Below are positions 52,935 through 62,289 of a stretch of 64,000 nucleotides of DNA, in pieces. Made by a program: the position numbers and the translations under genes. Positions within the stretch are counted from its first letter, which is position 1. Each line of letters begins with the position of its first letter. Below the pieces are notes generated by a model, which was not told the origin of the DNA, ran no database searches, and was given only the letters and a program-made list of their open reading frames with translations. Origin of the DNA: UBA8389 sp942493385 (GTDB lineage Bacteria; Bacteroidota; Bacteroidia; Bacteroidales; UBA1402); contig OW818699.1 in NCBI GenBank assembly GCA_942493385.1, positions 3,038,001 to 3,102,000 of the forward strand, read 5' to 3'.

Positions 52935-53483
52935 ATGAACAACAACCTCTACCGTTTTTCGCTGCTGATCTTCAGCCTCCTAACAATAAGCGGCTGTGGT
53001 GTTCCAAAAAATTCAGCCTCTTCGGAAATGAAAACGATGGAGAGTCCTTCCTTGAATAGTGGATTAAATGCATCGACATTGGTTTACAAGACGCGGGCCG
53101 ATTATTACGACAGAGTTCCAGTTCTGATGAGTGTGGAAAATGATCGAATCCTATCCTACCCCGACCCGACAGATTTGAAAAACGCCCTGCCAACAAGGCT
53201 CAAGAACGGTTATTTGCTCGACAACCGTGGCATTGGGACCAACGTTGCCTTCTTGACGTATACCTATGCGACATACAGTGCCCTATCAAAAGCACCGGCA
53301 CTGAACCAATTGATGGATAGCCTGTTGGACAGGAATCCACTGACAGAACTTTGGGATTGCGGCTCTCGCTCCCTTTTCAAGAAGGAGGTTGAAGAGCTGA
53401 ATGCTCTGATTGACAAGGGCTTTCCTAACTGCAAGGCCCAAACTGAAGTGATGAGTGTTACGATTAAAAAAACACAGCCATGA
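52935..53483 (+). CDS. Lipoprotein of unknown function
   Basis: 182 residues from the ATG at 52935, two nucleotides after the C10 stop codon; the TTG at 52929 is only an alternative. Lipobox LTISGC with the lipidated Cys near residue 21. The body is short and mixed, with a final DCGSRSLFKKEVEELNALIDKG helix and a lone Cys pair (DCGSRS / PNCKAQ). No motif is recognised. Operon position between the C10 peptidase and nnr (ATGA overlap with the latter) is clear. Confidence 0.7.
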   Translation: MNNNLYRFSLLIFSLLTISGCGVPKNSASSEMKTMESPSLNSGLNASTLVYKTRADYYDRVPVLMSVENDRILSYPDPTDLKNALPTRLKNGYLLDNRGIGTNVAFLTYTYATYSALSKAPALNQLMDSLLDRNPLTELWDCGSRSLFKKEVEELNALIDKGFPNCKAQTEVMSVTIKKTQP

Positions 53484-54982
53484 ACATCTACCGCACCGAT
53501 CAAGTTCGTTTACTGGATGCACAAACCATAGAATTTGAGCACATTACATCCATCCAACTGATGAACAGAGCCTCCAGAGCGTTGTTCCATCGCATTGAAA
53601 AGCTACTGAAACCGACCGACAAAATACTGGTCATGGTTGGTCCCGGCAACAATGGGGGCGATGCCCTAGCCATCTCCAGGTATTTGCTAGAAGCTGGTTT
53701 TAGGGTCAAAACAGTCTTGTGTCAACCAGACCCCAAGGTTTCCAGGGATACCTTGGAGCAGTTGATTGATTTGCAGCAGACCGATGGTGCCGACATCTTT
53801 ACTCTTGACAGTCCCGTGCAACTTGAGGATCTCAACAACAATTGGGATTTCCTTATTGATGGTCTTTTTGGAACTGGATTGAACCGTCCTATGGTGGGTT
53901 ATTTCTCCAAAGTGGTGCATTGGATCAACAATCAGTCTGCTTATACGATTGCCATCGACCTGCCCAGCGGTTTGCAGGGCGAGGACAATCATAGTACTTT
54001 AGCGCCCAATGTGGTGCATGCCGACTTGACACTGGGGCTGCAATTTCCGCGTCTGGCATTCCTTCTACCTGAGAATGAGCCCTATGTGGGCAAATGGGAA
54101 CTCATTGACATCGGTATCCGAAAGGAAGTCATCGAAAAAATGAATGCACTTTATGCCTATACCACCCTGGAGGATGTAAAATCCGTATTGAAAGTTCGAT
54201 CGCTTCATGCCCATAAAGGAACCTTCGGAAAAGCACTGTTGGTAGCTGGAAGTCCAGAGATGACTGGTGCTGCGATTCTTTCACTTCGAGGAGCGCTGCG
54301 CTCAGGGGCCGGGCTCGTCTTCCTTCGCATTCCGGCTAAAGCGATTCCGGTCATTCAATCTGCTGTACCCGAAGCACTAATTCAATCCTCTGAAGCCCCA
54401 ATGGGAGATCTGTCGGAATTTGCTGCGATTGCCATTGGACCAGGCATTGGGCTTCATCCGGCACAAATGACGTATTTGAAAACCCTTCTGAAACTTAAAC
54501 CAGAGCATTTGGTATTGGACGCCGACGCGCTCAATCTGATTGCGGCCCATACGGATTTGTTGGAGTCACTGCCGGTAAACGCCATCCTGACACCACACCC
54601 GAAAGAATTTGACCGACTAGCCGGAAGCGTTTCTGCCAACGGTTTCGAACGGCTTGAGAAAGCAATATCGTTTGCCAAAAAGCATCACGTTTACATCGTT
54701 CTGAAAGGAGCGAATACCGCCTGCATCACAACCGAAGGTTACTGCAGCTTTAACAGTACCGGCAATCCAGGCATGGCTACCGGCGGCAGTGGTGATGTTT
54801 TAACAGGAATAATTGTATCTTTGCTCGCACAAGGTTATTTGCCCGGTGACGCCTGCAGGCTCGGTGTATTTCTGCATGGCCTGAGCGGCGACATCGCGCT
54901 AGGTTCACAGTCTTACGAGAGTTTGGTGGCCGGCGATTTGGTAGAAAACCTTGGTTTAGCTTTCAAGCAACTCGAACCCTAG
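53480..54982 (+). CDS. nnr: Bifunctional NAD(P)HX epimerase / ADP-dependent dehydratase
   Basis: 500 residues. YjeF_N epimerase domain about 1-220 (DKILVMVGPGNNGGDALAISRYL, DGLFGTGLNRPM, AIDLPSGLQGED). C-terminal ribokinase-like dehydratase about 230-500 (HKGTFGKALLVAGSPEMTGAAILS, LDADALNLIA, LTPHPKEFDRLAG, GNPGMATGGSGDVLTGIIVSLLAQ). Reaction: repairs hydrated NADH/NADPH. Starts by ATGA overlap after the lipoprotein gene. Usual length and full motifs for the fused enzyme. Confidence 0.96.
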   Translation: MNIYRTDQVRLLDAQTIEFEHITSIQLMNRASRALFHRIEKLLKPTDKILVMVGPGNNGGDALAISRYLLEAGFRVKTVLCQPDPKVSRDTLEQLIDLQQTDGADIFTLDSPVQLEDLNNNWDFLIDGLFGTGLNRPMVGYFSKVVHWINNQSAYTIAIDLPSGLQGEDNHSTLAPNVVHADLTLGLQFPRLAFLLPENEPYVGKWELIDIGIRKEVIEKMNALYAYTTLEDVKSVLKVRSLHAHKGTFGKALLVAGSPEMTGAAILSLRGALRSGAGLVFLRIPAKAIPVIQSAVPEALIQSSEAPMGDLSEFAAIAIGPGIGLHPAQMTYLKTLLKLKPEHLVLDADALNLIAAHTDLLESLPVNAILTPHPKEFDRLAGSVSANGFERLEKAISFAKKHHVYIVLKGANTACITTEGYCSFNSTGNPGMATGGSGDVLTGIIVSLLAQGYLPGDACRLGVFLHGLSGDIALGSQSYESLVAGDLVENLGLAFKQLEP

Positions 54983-55012
54983 GAAATAAATTAATTATAA
55001 CTTTTCTTGTCT

Positions 55013-56065
55013 ATGAAGCGTATCCTCCTAACTGGCATGCTCCTGTCCTTCAGCCTGTTCACCTTTGCCCAACTACTCACAGAAAAACTGGCAACGGCTA
55101 CTGATACGGCCAGAGGTGTGGTCTATTTACTACCAAAAACCATCATTCAGATCGAAGTGGATACCAAATGCATTCAAGAAACACCTGGTATGTATTTTCA
55201 GTACGCCGATCGGTTTCTGGGCATCAAGGACTTTATTCAGAATGAAAGCATACGCTATGAAATCACCGGTTTCAGGCTCACAACCAAGACCATACCGGAT
55301 CCTGAACAGGCTTACCTCATCAGCACTGGCAAGAAGGGCAAAAACACTACTTTTACTTTGACACCGGAAGGTTATCTGAAATCCATCAATGGTGTTGGTG
55401 AGAAAGGCCTGCATCCTACTGCACTTTCCACCGAAAAGATCGAGAAAAATAGCCCCAAAGTTTGGGAAACAGCGGGTTCCTCCATTTTCACCAAGGACAT
55501 GCAATTAGCCAATTCAACCGCCAAAATGGCTGAACTGGCCGCCAATCAACTATTCACGATTCGAGACACTCGTTTCAGCATGTTGACGCAGGATGCCGAC
55601 AAAACCCCATCGGATGGTCGTTCGTATGAAATTGTGCTGAGCGAACTGAACCGAATGGAAAGCGCGTATCTGGAACTTTTCAAGGGAAAGGTGACGGAGA
55701 GCAAACAAACGTATTCCTACACCTTGACACCTCAGAAGGATTCAACCGACATACTGCTTCGTTTTTCTCTGTTCAAAGGTATTTTGGATAAAAGTAACTT
55801 GGGTGGAAATCCCATCTTCATCGAAGTGAAGGCACTTCCTGTTCCAGCCGAGGCGCTTCGCGTCGACAAAACGGCATCTCCACGCGGACTATACTACCGA
55901 GTTCCTGGTCAGGCGGTCATCAACATTACGGATGGTAAGGATGTCCTTTTCACTCGGGAAATCACGGTTCCTCAGTTCGGTCGCGTTCTATCCATACCGG
56001 CATCTCAATTCAATGCTGCGGAACTTTGTCCGATGACGGGTGCGCTGTTGGTGTTAAAAAAATAA
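55013..56065 (+). CDS. DUF4831 family secreted protein
   Basis: 350 residues from the ATG at 55013 (MKRILLTGMLLSFSLFTFAQ), which begins a clear signal peptide; an upstream TTG at 55007 is not needed. The mature sequence has VYLLPKTIIQIEVDTKCIQETPG, ADRFLGIKDFI, TKTIPDPEQAYLIS and KGKNTTFTLTPEGYLKSING, which fit the Bacteroidetes DUF4831 family. No catalytic motif. It is 30 nt downstream of nnr and converges with the DUF3256 gene (gap 4 nt). Confidence 0.85.
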   Translation: MKRILLTGMLLSFSLFTFAQLLTEKLATATDTARGVVYLLPKTIIQIEVDTKCIQETPGMYFQYADRFLGIKDFIQNESIRYEITGFRLTTKTIPDPEQAYLISTGKKGKNTTFTLTPEGYLKSINGVGEKGLHPTALSTEKIEKNSPKVWETAGSSIFTKDMQLANSTAKMAELAANQLFTIRDTRFSMLTQDADKTPSDGRSYEIVLSELNRMESAYLELFKGKVTESKQTYSYTLTPQKDSTDILLRFSLFKGILDKSNLGGNPIFIEVKALPVPAEALRVDKTASPRGLYYRVPGQAVINITDGKDVLFTREITVPQFGRVLSIPASQFNAAELCPMTGALLVLKK

Positions 56066-56069
56066 CGTA

Positions 56070-56708
56070 TTAACGGGATTCGGGGAGGAACCGATTGTTG
56101 TTCAAACGATAAACCACTGAATCACGAACGAGAACTCCCAGTGTTTCTCTTTTGCCCTTCTCCATGTCCTCTTTTAGGGAGGAAGTGGCTACAAATATAT
56201 TCTCATTAGGCTTGAACTCGATAGCTACAAACAATCTGGGACCGATTTCACTGATGCGGTCTGTCAGTCCAAGTTCCTTTGCTTTTGCTGCATCCAGAAA
56301 CTCCTCGACGGTAAAGACAGGCATGCTCCAGCCTTTCAAAAGTTTCCAAGAAGTATCGTAAAATTTGACACGGCTGTCTTTGAGTGGTCCTGAAACCGTG
56401 CGCACCACTGCCAAAACCCTTAAACTATCGTTTGGACGCACGATCTTGATTTGTACATCCGAACTTTCGGAGGTCTGCAGCAAGAGGTAATCTTCCTCCA
56501 GCGTTTTCAGCTGAACTTTTCCTCCAAAAGCAGCCGGCATCACGGACAGTTTTCCATTTTTACAAAAATCGATGAGGTCCTTTCTGGTATCGATGGTGAT
56601 CCCTGGAATCATTTCAGCAGGCATTTGCGTAAAATAGTGGGCGACGGATTGAGCGGAAGTGGTCAAAGCCACAACCGACAAACTTAGGACGAGGAGAAAC
56701 TGTTTCAT
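56070..56708 (-). CDS. DUF3256 family secreted protein
   Basis: 212 residues with a signal peptide (first ~19, TTSAQ). Recognised elements are HYFTQMPAEMIPGITIDTRKDLIDF near the mature N-terminus and DRISEIGPRLFVAIEF in the second half, as I recall from DUF3256. Function unknown. Last gene of the truA-EamA-DUF3256 operon (6-nt gap to the EamA gene). Confidence 0.8.
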   Translation of the reverse strand: MKQFLLVLSLSVVALTTSAQSVAHYFTQMPAEMIPGITIDTRKDLIDFCKNGKLSVMPAAFGGKVQLKTLEEDYLLLQTSESSDVQIKIVRPNDSLRVLAVVRTVSGPLKDSRVKFYDTSWKLLKGWSMPVFTVEEFLDAAKAKELGLTDRISEIGPRLFVAIEFKPNENIFVATSSLKEDMEKGKRETLGVLVRDSVVYRLNNNRFLPESR

Positions 56709-56714
56709 ACTATT

Positions 56715-57620
56715 CTATTTTTGAACGGAACCCAGATAAAGCAAATACATGCCTACCAATACCCCGATCATAATGTAAGACTTCACCCGTAAGTTCTTGT
56801 CCTTGAACAAATAAACCCCGGCAAGAAAAGACACGATAATGGCTGAACGCCGCACGACAGACACCACGGAAATCATGGACCCTGGCATGCTGAGAGCGTA
56901 AAAGTACATAAAATCGGACAGACATAAAAAGAATGCGATGCCAACGATGGACCAACGAAACTGGTAAGGCGTGGACGTTTTCCGTTGCGGCCACCAACCG
57001 AGGAAAAGCACGGGCAACATCATGAATATCTGATAGATGGTATACCAAACCTGCACGGCCATGCGGTCGAAACGATTCATCAGGTACTTGTCGTACAGCC
57101 CGCTGATGGCACCGGTGAACACGGCAACGAACAACCACCAGATCCATTTGTTGCGCAAAAAAGAGATGCCTTCCTTTCGACCGACCACGGAATACAGGAA
57201 AAAACAAAACAAGGAAACCACGATGCCCGAAATCTGCCACGTGTTGAGTTGTTCTGCAAAGATGAGCAGTGCTCCCACCAGTACCAGTGCAGGTTGCATG
57301 GACTTGATTGGACCGACGATGGTGATGGGCAGGTGTTTGATGGCCACGTAGGCCGTCCCCCAGGAAACCAATACGATGAATGATTTCAGCAGAATAAACA
57401 GGTGTGTATGCCAATCCACGGAAGAGACGTAAAAAATGCCGCCCTGCAGTGTTTGTGGCGCAAATCTGGAAAGCAATAAGATGGGGAGAAAAAAAAGCGA
57501 ACAGAAAACCGTGTTGAGAAACAAGACAGGAATCACCGCGTTGTTGTCTAGCCCCCGCTTCTTTTCAACATCGTAGAGACCTAGAAACAGTGCCGAAGCA
57601 AAACCCAATAACAACCACAT
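56715..57620 (-). CDS. DMT superfamily (EamA) transporter
   Basis: 301 residues with ten hydrophobic helices and an internal two-fold repeat of the EamA domain (first about 1-140, second about 150-295). The repeat includes AYVAIKHLPITIVGPIKSMQPALVL at the end of the first half and ALSMPGSMISVVSVVRRSAIIVSFLAG in the second (quoted in parts: AIKHLPITIVGPIKS; MPGSMISVVSVVRRS). Family role: drug or metabolite exporter; substrate unknown. Second gene of the truA operon (9-nt gap). Confidence 0.9.
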   Translation of the reverse strand: MWLLLGFASALFLGLYDVEKKRGLDNNAVIPVLFLNTVFCSLFFLPILLLSRFAPQTLQGGIFYVSSVDWHTHLFILLKSFIVLVSWGTAYVAIKHLPITIVGPIKSMQPALVLVGALLIFAEQLNTWQISGIVVSLFCFFLYSVVGRKEGISFLRNKWIWWLFVAVFTGAISGLYDKYLMNRFDRMAVQVWYTIYQIFMMLPVLFLGWWPQRKTSTPYQFRWSIVGIAFFLCLSDFMYFYALSMPGSMISVVSVVRRSAIIVSFLAGVYLFKDKNLRVKSYIMIGVLVGMYLLYLGSVQK

Positions 57621-57629
57621 AGTTTTCTT

Positions 57630-58400
57630 TTATTTGAAAATACCCGATTTTTTAAAAATATCGGCTGGATACGTCACATCCGTCAAAAACAAGCCTTTGG
57701 CCCAAACGGAGGTTCCCGCTTCACACCGGTTTTTAGACTCGATGATGCGGCGGAAACCAGCTTCGTCCAGCTTCCCCCAACCGACTTCAATCAAGGTTCC
57801 GACAATGGCACGAACCATGTTTCTTAAAAACCGGTCGGATTGAATGGTGAACACCCAGAAGTCACCTCGTTGCTCCCAAAAAGCCTGTTTGATTTGGCAA
57901 TTGTTGTGTTTCACGTCAGTTTTCACTTTGCTGAAACAAGTAAAGTCCTCATATTCAAACAGAACTTTAGCCACTTGGTTCATTTTATCGAAATCCAACG
58001 GCTTGTACATTTTGGTGTAAAAATTCCAATTGAACGGATCTTTGTGAAATCCAATCCAATATTCGTAAGTTCTGGAATTTGCATCGTAACGGGCGTGAGC
58101 ACTGTTCTGGACCGGCAATACTTCGTGAATGGAAATATCTCTTGGCAACATGATGTCCAGTTTTTTGGCAAATGCCTGCAAGTCTTCAAGCGGCTGAGGC
58201 GCGTCAAAATGCGCATACATCGTTTTGGCATGCACGCCGGTGTCGGTTCGACCCGCTGCCGTAATGGACGTTTCAGGACCAAACAGTTTCTGCAGTACAT
58301 CCATCATCACTTCCTGAACGGTCACTGCATTAGGCTGAAGTTGCCAGCCGTGGTAGTTCGTACCGTCGTAAGAGAATCGAATGAAATAACGTTGTTGCAT
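57630..58400 (-). CDS. truA: tRNA pseudouridine(38-40) synthase
   Basis: 256 residues, typical TruA length. The catalytic region AAGRTDTGVHAKTMYAHF contains the nucleophilic Asp in RTD; FSYDGTNYHGWQLQPN at the N-terminus and RFLRNMVRAIVGTLIEVG near the C-terminus are classic. Role: isomerises U38-U40 in the anticodon stem. First gene of the operon, with a perfect promoter at 58421-58451 whose -33 box lies within the sulfatase 3' end. Confidence 0.97.
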   Translation of the reverse strand: MQQRYFIRFSYDGTNYHGWQLQPNAVTVQEVMMDVLQKLFGPETSITAAGRTDTGVHAKTMYAHFDAPQPLEDLQAFAKKLDIMLPRDISIHEVLPVQNSAHARYDANSRTYEYWIGFHKDPFNWNFYTKMYKPLDFDKMNQVAKVLFEYEDFTCFSKVKTDVKHNNCQIKQAFWEQRGDFWVFTIQSDRFLRNMVRAIVGTLIEVGWGKLDEAGFRRIIESKNRCEAGTSVWAKGLFLTDVTYPADIFKKSGIFK

Positions 58401-58420
58401 GCCTAGTTGAAATCTGGATG

Positions 58421-58451
58421 CAAAGGTAGTCTATTTTTGCGGGCTAGTCAA
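58421..58451 (-). promoter_or_regulatory. Promoter for the truA operon, overlapping the sulfatase stop region
   Basis: Minus strand TTG (58449-58451), exactly 20 nt, TACCTTTG (58421-58428), both consensus; 20 nt upstream of the truA ATG. The TTG and part of the spacer are within the last codons of the sulfatase gene. Confidence 0.75.
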
Positions 58452-59883
58452 CCGGCCAGCACTCGGATTCTGTCCTAGCAGTGGCAATGTAGGTATTGAT
58501 TTGAGCGATGACTTTCGGATTTTTCGCAGCCACGTCGGTGGTTTCAGCGGGGTCGAGTTTGAGATTGAACAGCATCCAAGGTTTTTTCAGGTCCATTCTG
58601 ATCGCTTTCCAGTTGTCGAAACGTATGGCTTGGCTCAAACCCGTTCTGGGGAACTGTTCCCAGTAAAGCATGCGATTGGGGAGCTTTTTGCCTTTTAAGG
58701 CCGGCATCAGGTCAACCCCATCGGTCACGGATTCCTTGGTCGGGGCAAAATAATCGGTATCCATTTTCTGCCGCAACAAACCACGGACGCTTTCTTCCAA
58801 ATCGGTCACACCAGCCAATTTGGCAAAGGTCGGGAAGAAATCGGGAAAATAACAGGGTTGGTTGGAAACGGAGCCCGGTTTGATGTGACCCGGCCAACGA
58901 ACCATCATCGGAACACGGATGCCGCCTTCCCAGAGTTCACCTTTGAAACCTCTCAAAATACCATTCAGCTTCAACTCCTGAACTTCGGCCGCCGTCGCAC
59001 CACCATTGTCGGAGGCAAACACGACGAGGGTGTTTTTGTCCAAACCCAGCTTTTCCAAGGTTTGCAAAACACGGCCGATGTTCTCATCCATGTGGCTGAC
59101 CAAGGCTGCATAGGATTGATCCACCACCGGCAATCCTGAATTCTCATAGAGCTTTCGGTCTTTGGCATCCAGCGGAACATGCGGTGCATTGTAGGCCAGA
59201 TAGAGGAAAAACGGTGATCCTTGCCCCATCCGCTCAATAAAACCAATGGCCTCATCGGTGGAACGGTCGGTATTGTGATCACCGTGCTGACCGTTCAGAT
59301 TGGGTTCGATGGTGTACTTCTCCCGGTTGCGCCAACGAACAGTTGGGTAAAAATTATGACTTTTAGGTTCGGGTATAAGCCAGCCGTAGAATTCGTCAAA
59401 ACCGCGATCCATGGGTGTGGCCGTGCTGTCAAAGCCGTCCAGGTGCCACTTGTTGACCAGACACGTGCGATAACCCTGACTGTGAAGCAATTCTGCGATG
59501 GTGACGTCCTGGGGCTGAAGGTTGGTGCGACGAACCAGGCCCGGCATTCCTTCCCGCTCACCCTGAATACCACCGACCTTGCACATATTGCCTCGAATTC
59601 GTCCATGACCGGTATTCAAGCCCGTCATCAAACAGCATCGTGAGGGCGATGATACGCTTGCTCCGGAATAACTGTCCGTAAAATGCATGCCTTCGCTGCT
59701 AAGTTTGTCAATGACCGGTGTCTTGATGACTTTGTTACCGTAACAGGCCAAATCACCGTAACCCAGATCGTCTGCCAGAATAAAGATGATATTCGGCTTT
59801 TCAGCCGGTTTAACGGCTTGGGAAGTGGCTGGCAACAAGGCTGCCAGTCCTAGTGAAGCACGAATTTTTGTTTTATATAGCAT
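58444..59883 (-). CDS. Secreted S1-family sulfatase (serine-type)
   Basis: 479 residues with a signal peptide (about 1-24). The metal motif is IIFILADDLGYGD (Asp38-Asp39). The active-site consensus (C/S)-x-P-S-R reads SSPSR (78-82), with Ser78 as the residue converted to formylglycine. Other markers are the metal-binding FASDNGG and the basic ELWEGGIRVPMMVRWPG. Role: hydrolysis of sulfate esters on glycans in the periplasm. Serine-type enzymes need a radical-SAM maturase (anSME), not seen here; the FGE-fold lipoprotein at 35458-36810 is unlikely to serve. Last gene of the minus-strand URO-D/MuiA group. Confidence 0.93.
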   Translation of the reverse strand: MLYKTKIRASLGLAALLPATSQAVKPAEKPNIIFILADDLGYGDLACYGNKVIKTPVIDKLSSEGMHFTDSYSGASVSSPSRCCLMTGLNTGHGRIRGNMCKVGGIQGEREGMPGLVRRTNLQPQDVTIAELLHSQGYRTCLVNKWHLDGFDSTATPMDRGFDEFYGWLIPEPKSHNFYPTVRWRNREKYTIEPNLNGQHGDHNTDRSTDEAIGFIERMGQGSPFFLYLAYNAPHVPLDAKDRKLYENSGLPVVDQSYAALVSHMDENIGRVLQTLEKLGLDKNTLVVFASDNGGATAAEVQELKLNGILRGFKGELWEGGIRVPMMVRWPGHIKPGSVSNQPCYFPDFFPTFAKLAGVTDLEESVRGLLRQKMDTDYFAPTKESVTDGVDLMPALKGKKLPNRMLYWEQFPRTGLSQAIRFDNWKAIRMDLKKPWMLFNLKLDPAETTDVAAKNPKVIAQINTYIATARTESECWPVD

Positions 59884-59937
59884 GATTGCTTCGTTTCGGT
59901 CAATTTACGCTTTCGGTTGTGAAACCAACTGCATCCA

Positions 59938-61854
59938 TTATTCAATATAAATACGGCTGTTCTTAGGATACTTTACGGTATATTTCAAATCAAACACTTT
60001 GTTCTGGCCTGAATTCAGGACACTCTCCCACCTGATTTCCCCAGTTTCGGGGTTCAGTTTTGCATCGGGCGTCGTTTCGTGGCCGATTTCGATTTCCGCA
60101 TTCATGGACACTGGAACCTGATCTAACAGTACCAACGTGATCTTTTCTGGACGGCTGTTCCGAACAGTTGTTTTCCAATCTCGGGTTTCCACATTTTTGC
60201 TACCCATAAACTGTTTGGTCATGTATTCCTTGACTTTCTCACGGTTCACAGCGATCTTCTTGTCGCGTCCTAAGGAAATACTCAGCGTATCGGAAGCAGT
60301 ACCTATGTTCAGAATGGTTTTCCCCACATACGTATCTTCAAAAAACACATTGGCTTCACCTTCCAAAAAACTGTATTTTTCCCAATCCTGTACTTGTGCA
60401 TTGAGGAAGACATCCTTGCTAATTTTGGGCACGGCGAAATATTGATAGTTGACGGGTAGGCTCAAACGATCCATGTCCACCGTAACCACCTTGTTGTCTG
60501 AAAGTACGGTGTATGGTGTTTTGATGTCGAAATCGACTGAAATGGCTTTTTCGACGCGTTCTTGTTGCGGAATGCTGGAAACACCTCGAATTTTAACCTT
60601 GGAAGATTGCAAATCCACTCCTGCCATTCTTCCTTGAAGAGCATCTTCCAATACGACCTGATGATTTTTCAAATCAGCAATATCCACAGCACGTTTTCCT
60701 GACGCACCATAGGCAGTAACCATCACCTCCTGCAATGCTTGCTGGTTTTCGGACATGGCAATGTTCAATGTCTCATTGCTGACCGTTCGGGTAATCTTAT
60801 TATAACCAACCATGGAGAATTCCAACTCGCGCATATTAGCAGGCAACGTAATTGAGTAATAACCTCGCAGATTAGAGATAGTGGCCACATTGCTTCCCTT
60901 CACCCGGACACTAACACTGGGAATTGGTTCTCCATTCAAGTCAGTAATACTGCCACTTACGCTGGATAAATCTTGCTGATAGACAGGGGGTTTGGTATTG
61001 TAGCCCAGATAATACGTTTTCAGTTCAGGAGCAACTGCAGAAACAGTTGGATTGTAGGACGACAATTTAAGCTTGACGTTTTTCCAGTCACATTTGGAAT
61101 CCTGTCTTATATTGGCTTTGTACACGATTTCGAGGGGATCGGTGATGTTGTTGGCACGAATGTCATAACTTGGATACCAGCTGGCGTTTGATATGATGTA
61201 ACTGATTTCCGATTTCAGCGTCACTGGCTTCTTGGCTTCAACCAACACCAGTATTTCACCGGTTGCCCATACCTTTTCTTCTCCTTTTTTGTTTAATTGA
61301 GACATCAGTGTTTCTCTTTCTTTATTCAGAGCAGCCATGCCGTTTGTTCGTTCCAATTCCTTCAATTTCAATGCCGTCAAACGGGCACTGAAAAAGTCCG
61401 CTCCTTCTTTGACAGTTGTGATTAGGACCGACTGAGTACCACCCAGATCACGGTTTTCCTTCAGGAATTCCAAATCTTCCGAAATGATACTCAAGTACAT
61501 GCTTTCCAAATCCATTTTCTTGTCGATCTCCTTGATGCGGGCTAAAAGTTCCGTTCGTTGCTTCGATTCCTCGGGATTGTTCAGAAAATTCTGCTGATGG
61601 TTCACCGACATGACCGTGACGTCTCCGTCAATTTTGGCCTGAATGCTTTTAGCATCGATAAAAGGTGACATGCCTGTAAACTTGAGCATCGTCTTGCCAG
61701 GTAAAACATCGACACTTGCTTTTCGGGTTTCCAACGCATTTTCAAGATAAACGGTCACTTCGCTCACGTCCGATTTCACTTCACGTTCGGTCGCTTCTTG
61801 TGCGTGGAGGGTCAACGTTGTCAAACCCAGCAACAGCAGGATACTTTTCTTCAT
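59938..61854 (-). CDS. MuiA/DUF4139 family protein with embedded carboxypeptidase-D-like and SusC-plug-like segment
   Basis: 638 residues with a signal peptide (first ~18). DUF4140 region about 30-130, coiled coil about 150-195 (LKELERTNGMAALNKERET), then DUF4139 split in two halves (about 200-295 and 435-638). The insert (about 297-430) starts with a CarboxypepD_reg-like fold (VSGSITDLNGEPIPSVSVRVKG, shown here as SVSGSITDLNGEPIPSVSV). It continues with VMVTAYGASGKRAV and LEDALQGRMAGVDLQSS, the N-terminal signature of SusC-type TonB-dependent receptors, ending in KIRGVSSI. The known family is of unclear function. The insert is in frame, so this is a fusion, not an assembly artefact. Confidence 0.85.
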   Translation of the reverse strand: MKKSILLLLGLTTLTLHAQEATEREVKSDVSEVTVYLENALETRKASVDVLPGKTMLKFTGMSPFIDAKSIQAKIDGDVTVMSVNHQQNFLNNPEESKQRTELLARIKEIDKKMDLESMYLSIISEDLEFLKENRDLGGTQSVLITTVKEGADFFSARLTALKLKELERTNGMAALNKERETLMSQLNKKGEEKVWATGEILVLVEAKKPVTLKSEISYIISNASWYPSYDIRANNITDPLEIVYKANIRQDSKCDWKNVKLKLSSYNPTVSAVAPELKTYYLGYNTKPPVYQQDLSSVSGSITDLNGEPIPSVSVRVKGSNVATISNLRGYYSITLPANMRELEFSMVGYNKITRTVSNETLNIAMSENQQALQEVMVTAYGASGKRAVDIADLKNHQVVLEDALQGRMAGVDLQSSKVKIRGVSSIPQQERVEKAISVDFDIKTPYTVLSDNKVVTVDMDRLSLPVNYQYFAVPKISKDVFLNAQVQDWEKYSFLEGEANVFFEDTYVGKTILNIGTASDTLSISLGRDKKIAVNREKVKEYMTKQFMGSKNVETRDWKTTVRNSRPEKITLVLLDQVPVSMNAEIEIGHETTPDAKLNPETGEIRWESVLNSGQNKVFDLKYTVKYPKNSRIYIE

Positions 61855-61873
61855 AGTTCAGATTTGGGCTGTA

Positions 61874-62233
61874 TTAATTTTTCTTACGTAATTTCCATTT
61901 TTTGGAGGCATGTACAAAGAGTAATACCACAGTGAGCAGCCAACCCACTGGATATGGAATTACAGGGATGATCCACCACCAGGACTTGTTGTCGGGACCA
62001 ATTCCGCCGAGCGTGGAGAGATAGAACATATATCCTACTCCGACTACAATCATCACACAACTGGCGAGAAATATTTTTTTGTGTTGGTCGCCCCTTAAAT
62101 ACTTATACACCGTGATGAGGATACTACCAATCACAATCAAGATGGACCCTTCCAACGGATCCAATGCTCCCAGAAAAATATTCAGGATGCCGACTGTATA
62201 CAGCAGACCTTTCCAATCGAATTTAATTTCCAT
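61874..62233 (-). CDS. Small membrane protein, function unknown
   Basis: 119 residues from the ATG at 62233 (MEIKFDWKGLLYTVG); the frame extends 12 codons upstream. About four hydrophobic segments (near 10-24, 26-45, 56-75 and 88-110), a basic loop (YKYLRGDQHKK) and a basic C-terminus (KKWKLRKKN). No family recognised. Placed between the URO-D gene and the MuiA-like gene (19-nt gap to the latter), same strand. Confidence 0.65.
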   Translation of the reverse strand: MEIKFDWKGLLYTVGILNIFLGALDPLEGSILIVIGSILITVYKYLRGDQHKKIFLASCVMIVVGVGYMFYLSTLGGIGPDNKSWWWIIPVIPYPVGWLLTVVLLFVHASKKWKLRKKN

Positions 62234-62289
62234 ATTGTTCGTGATTAATTGGTTATAACTTTTCAGCAATAAGTCTTCCTATAAGTTTA

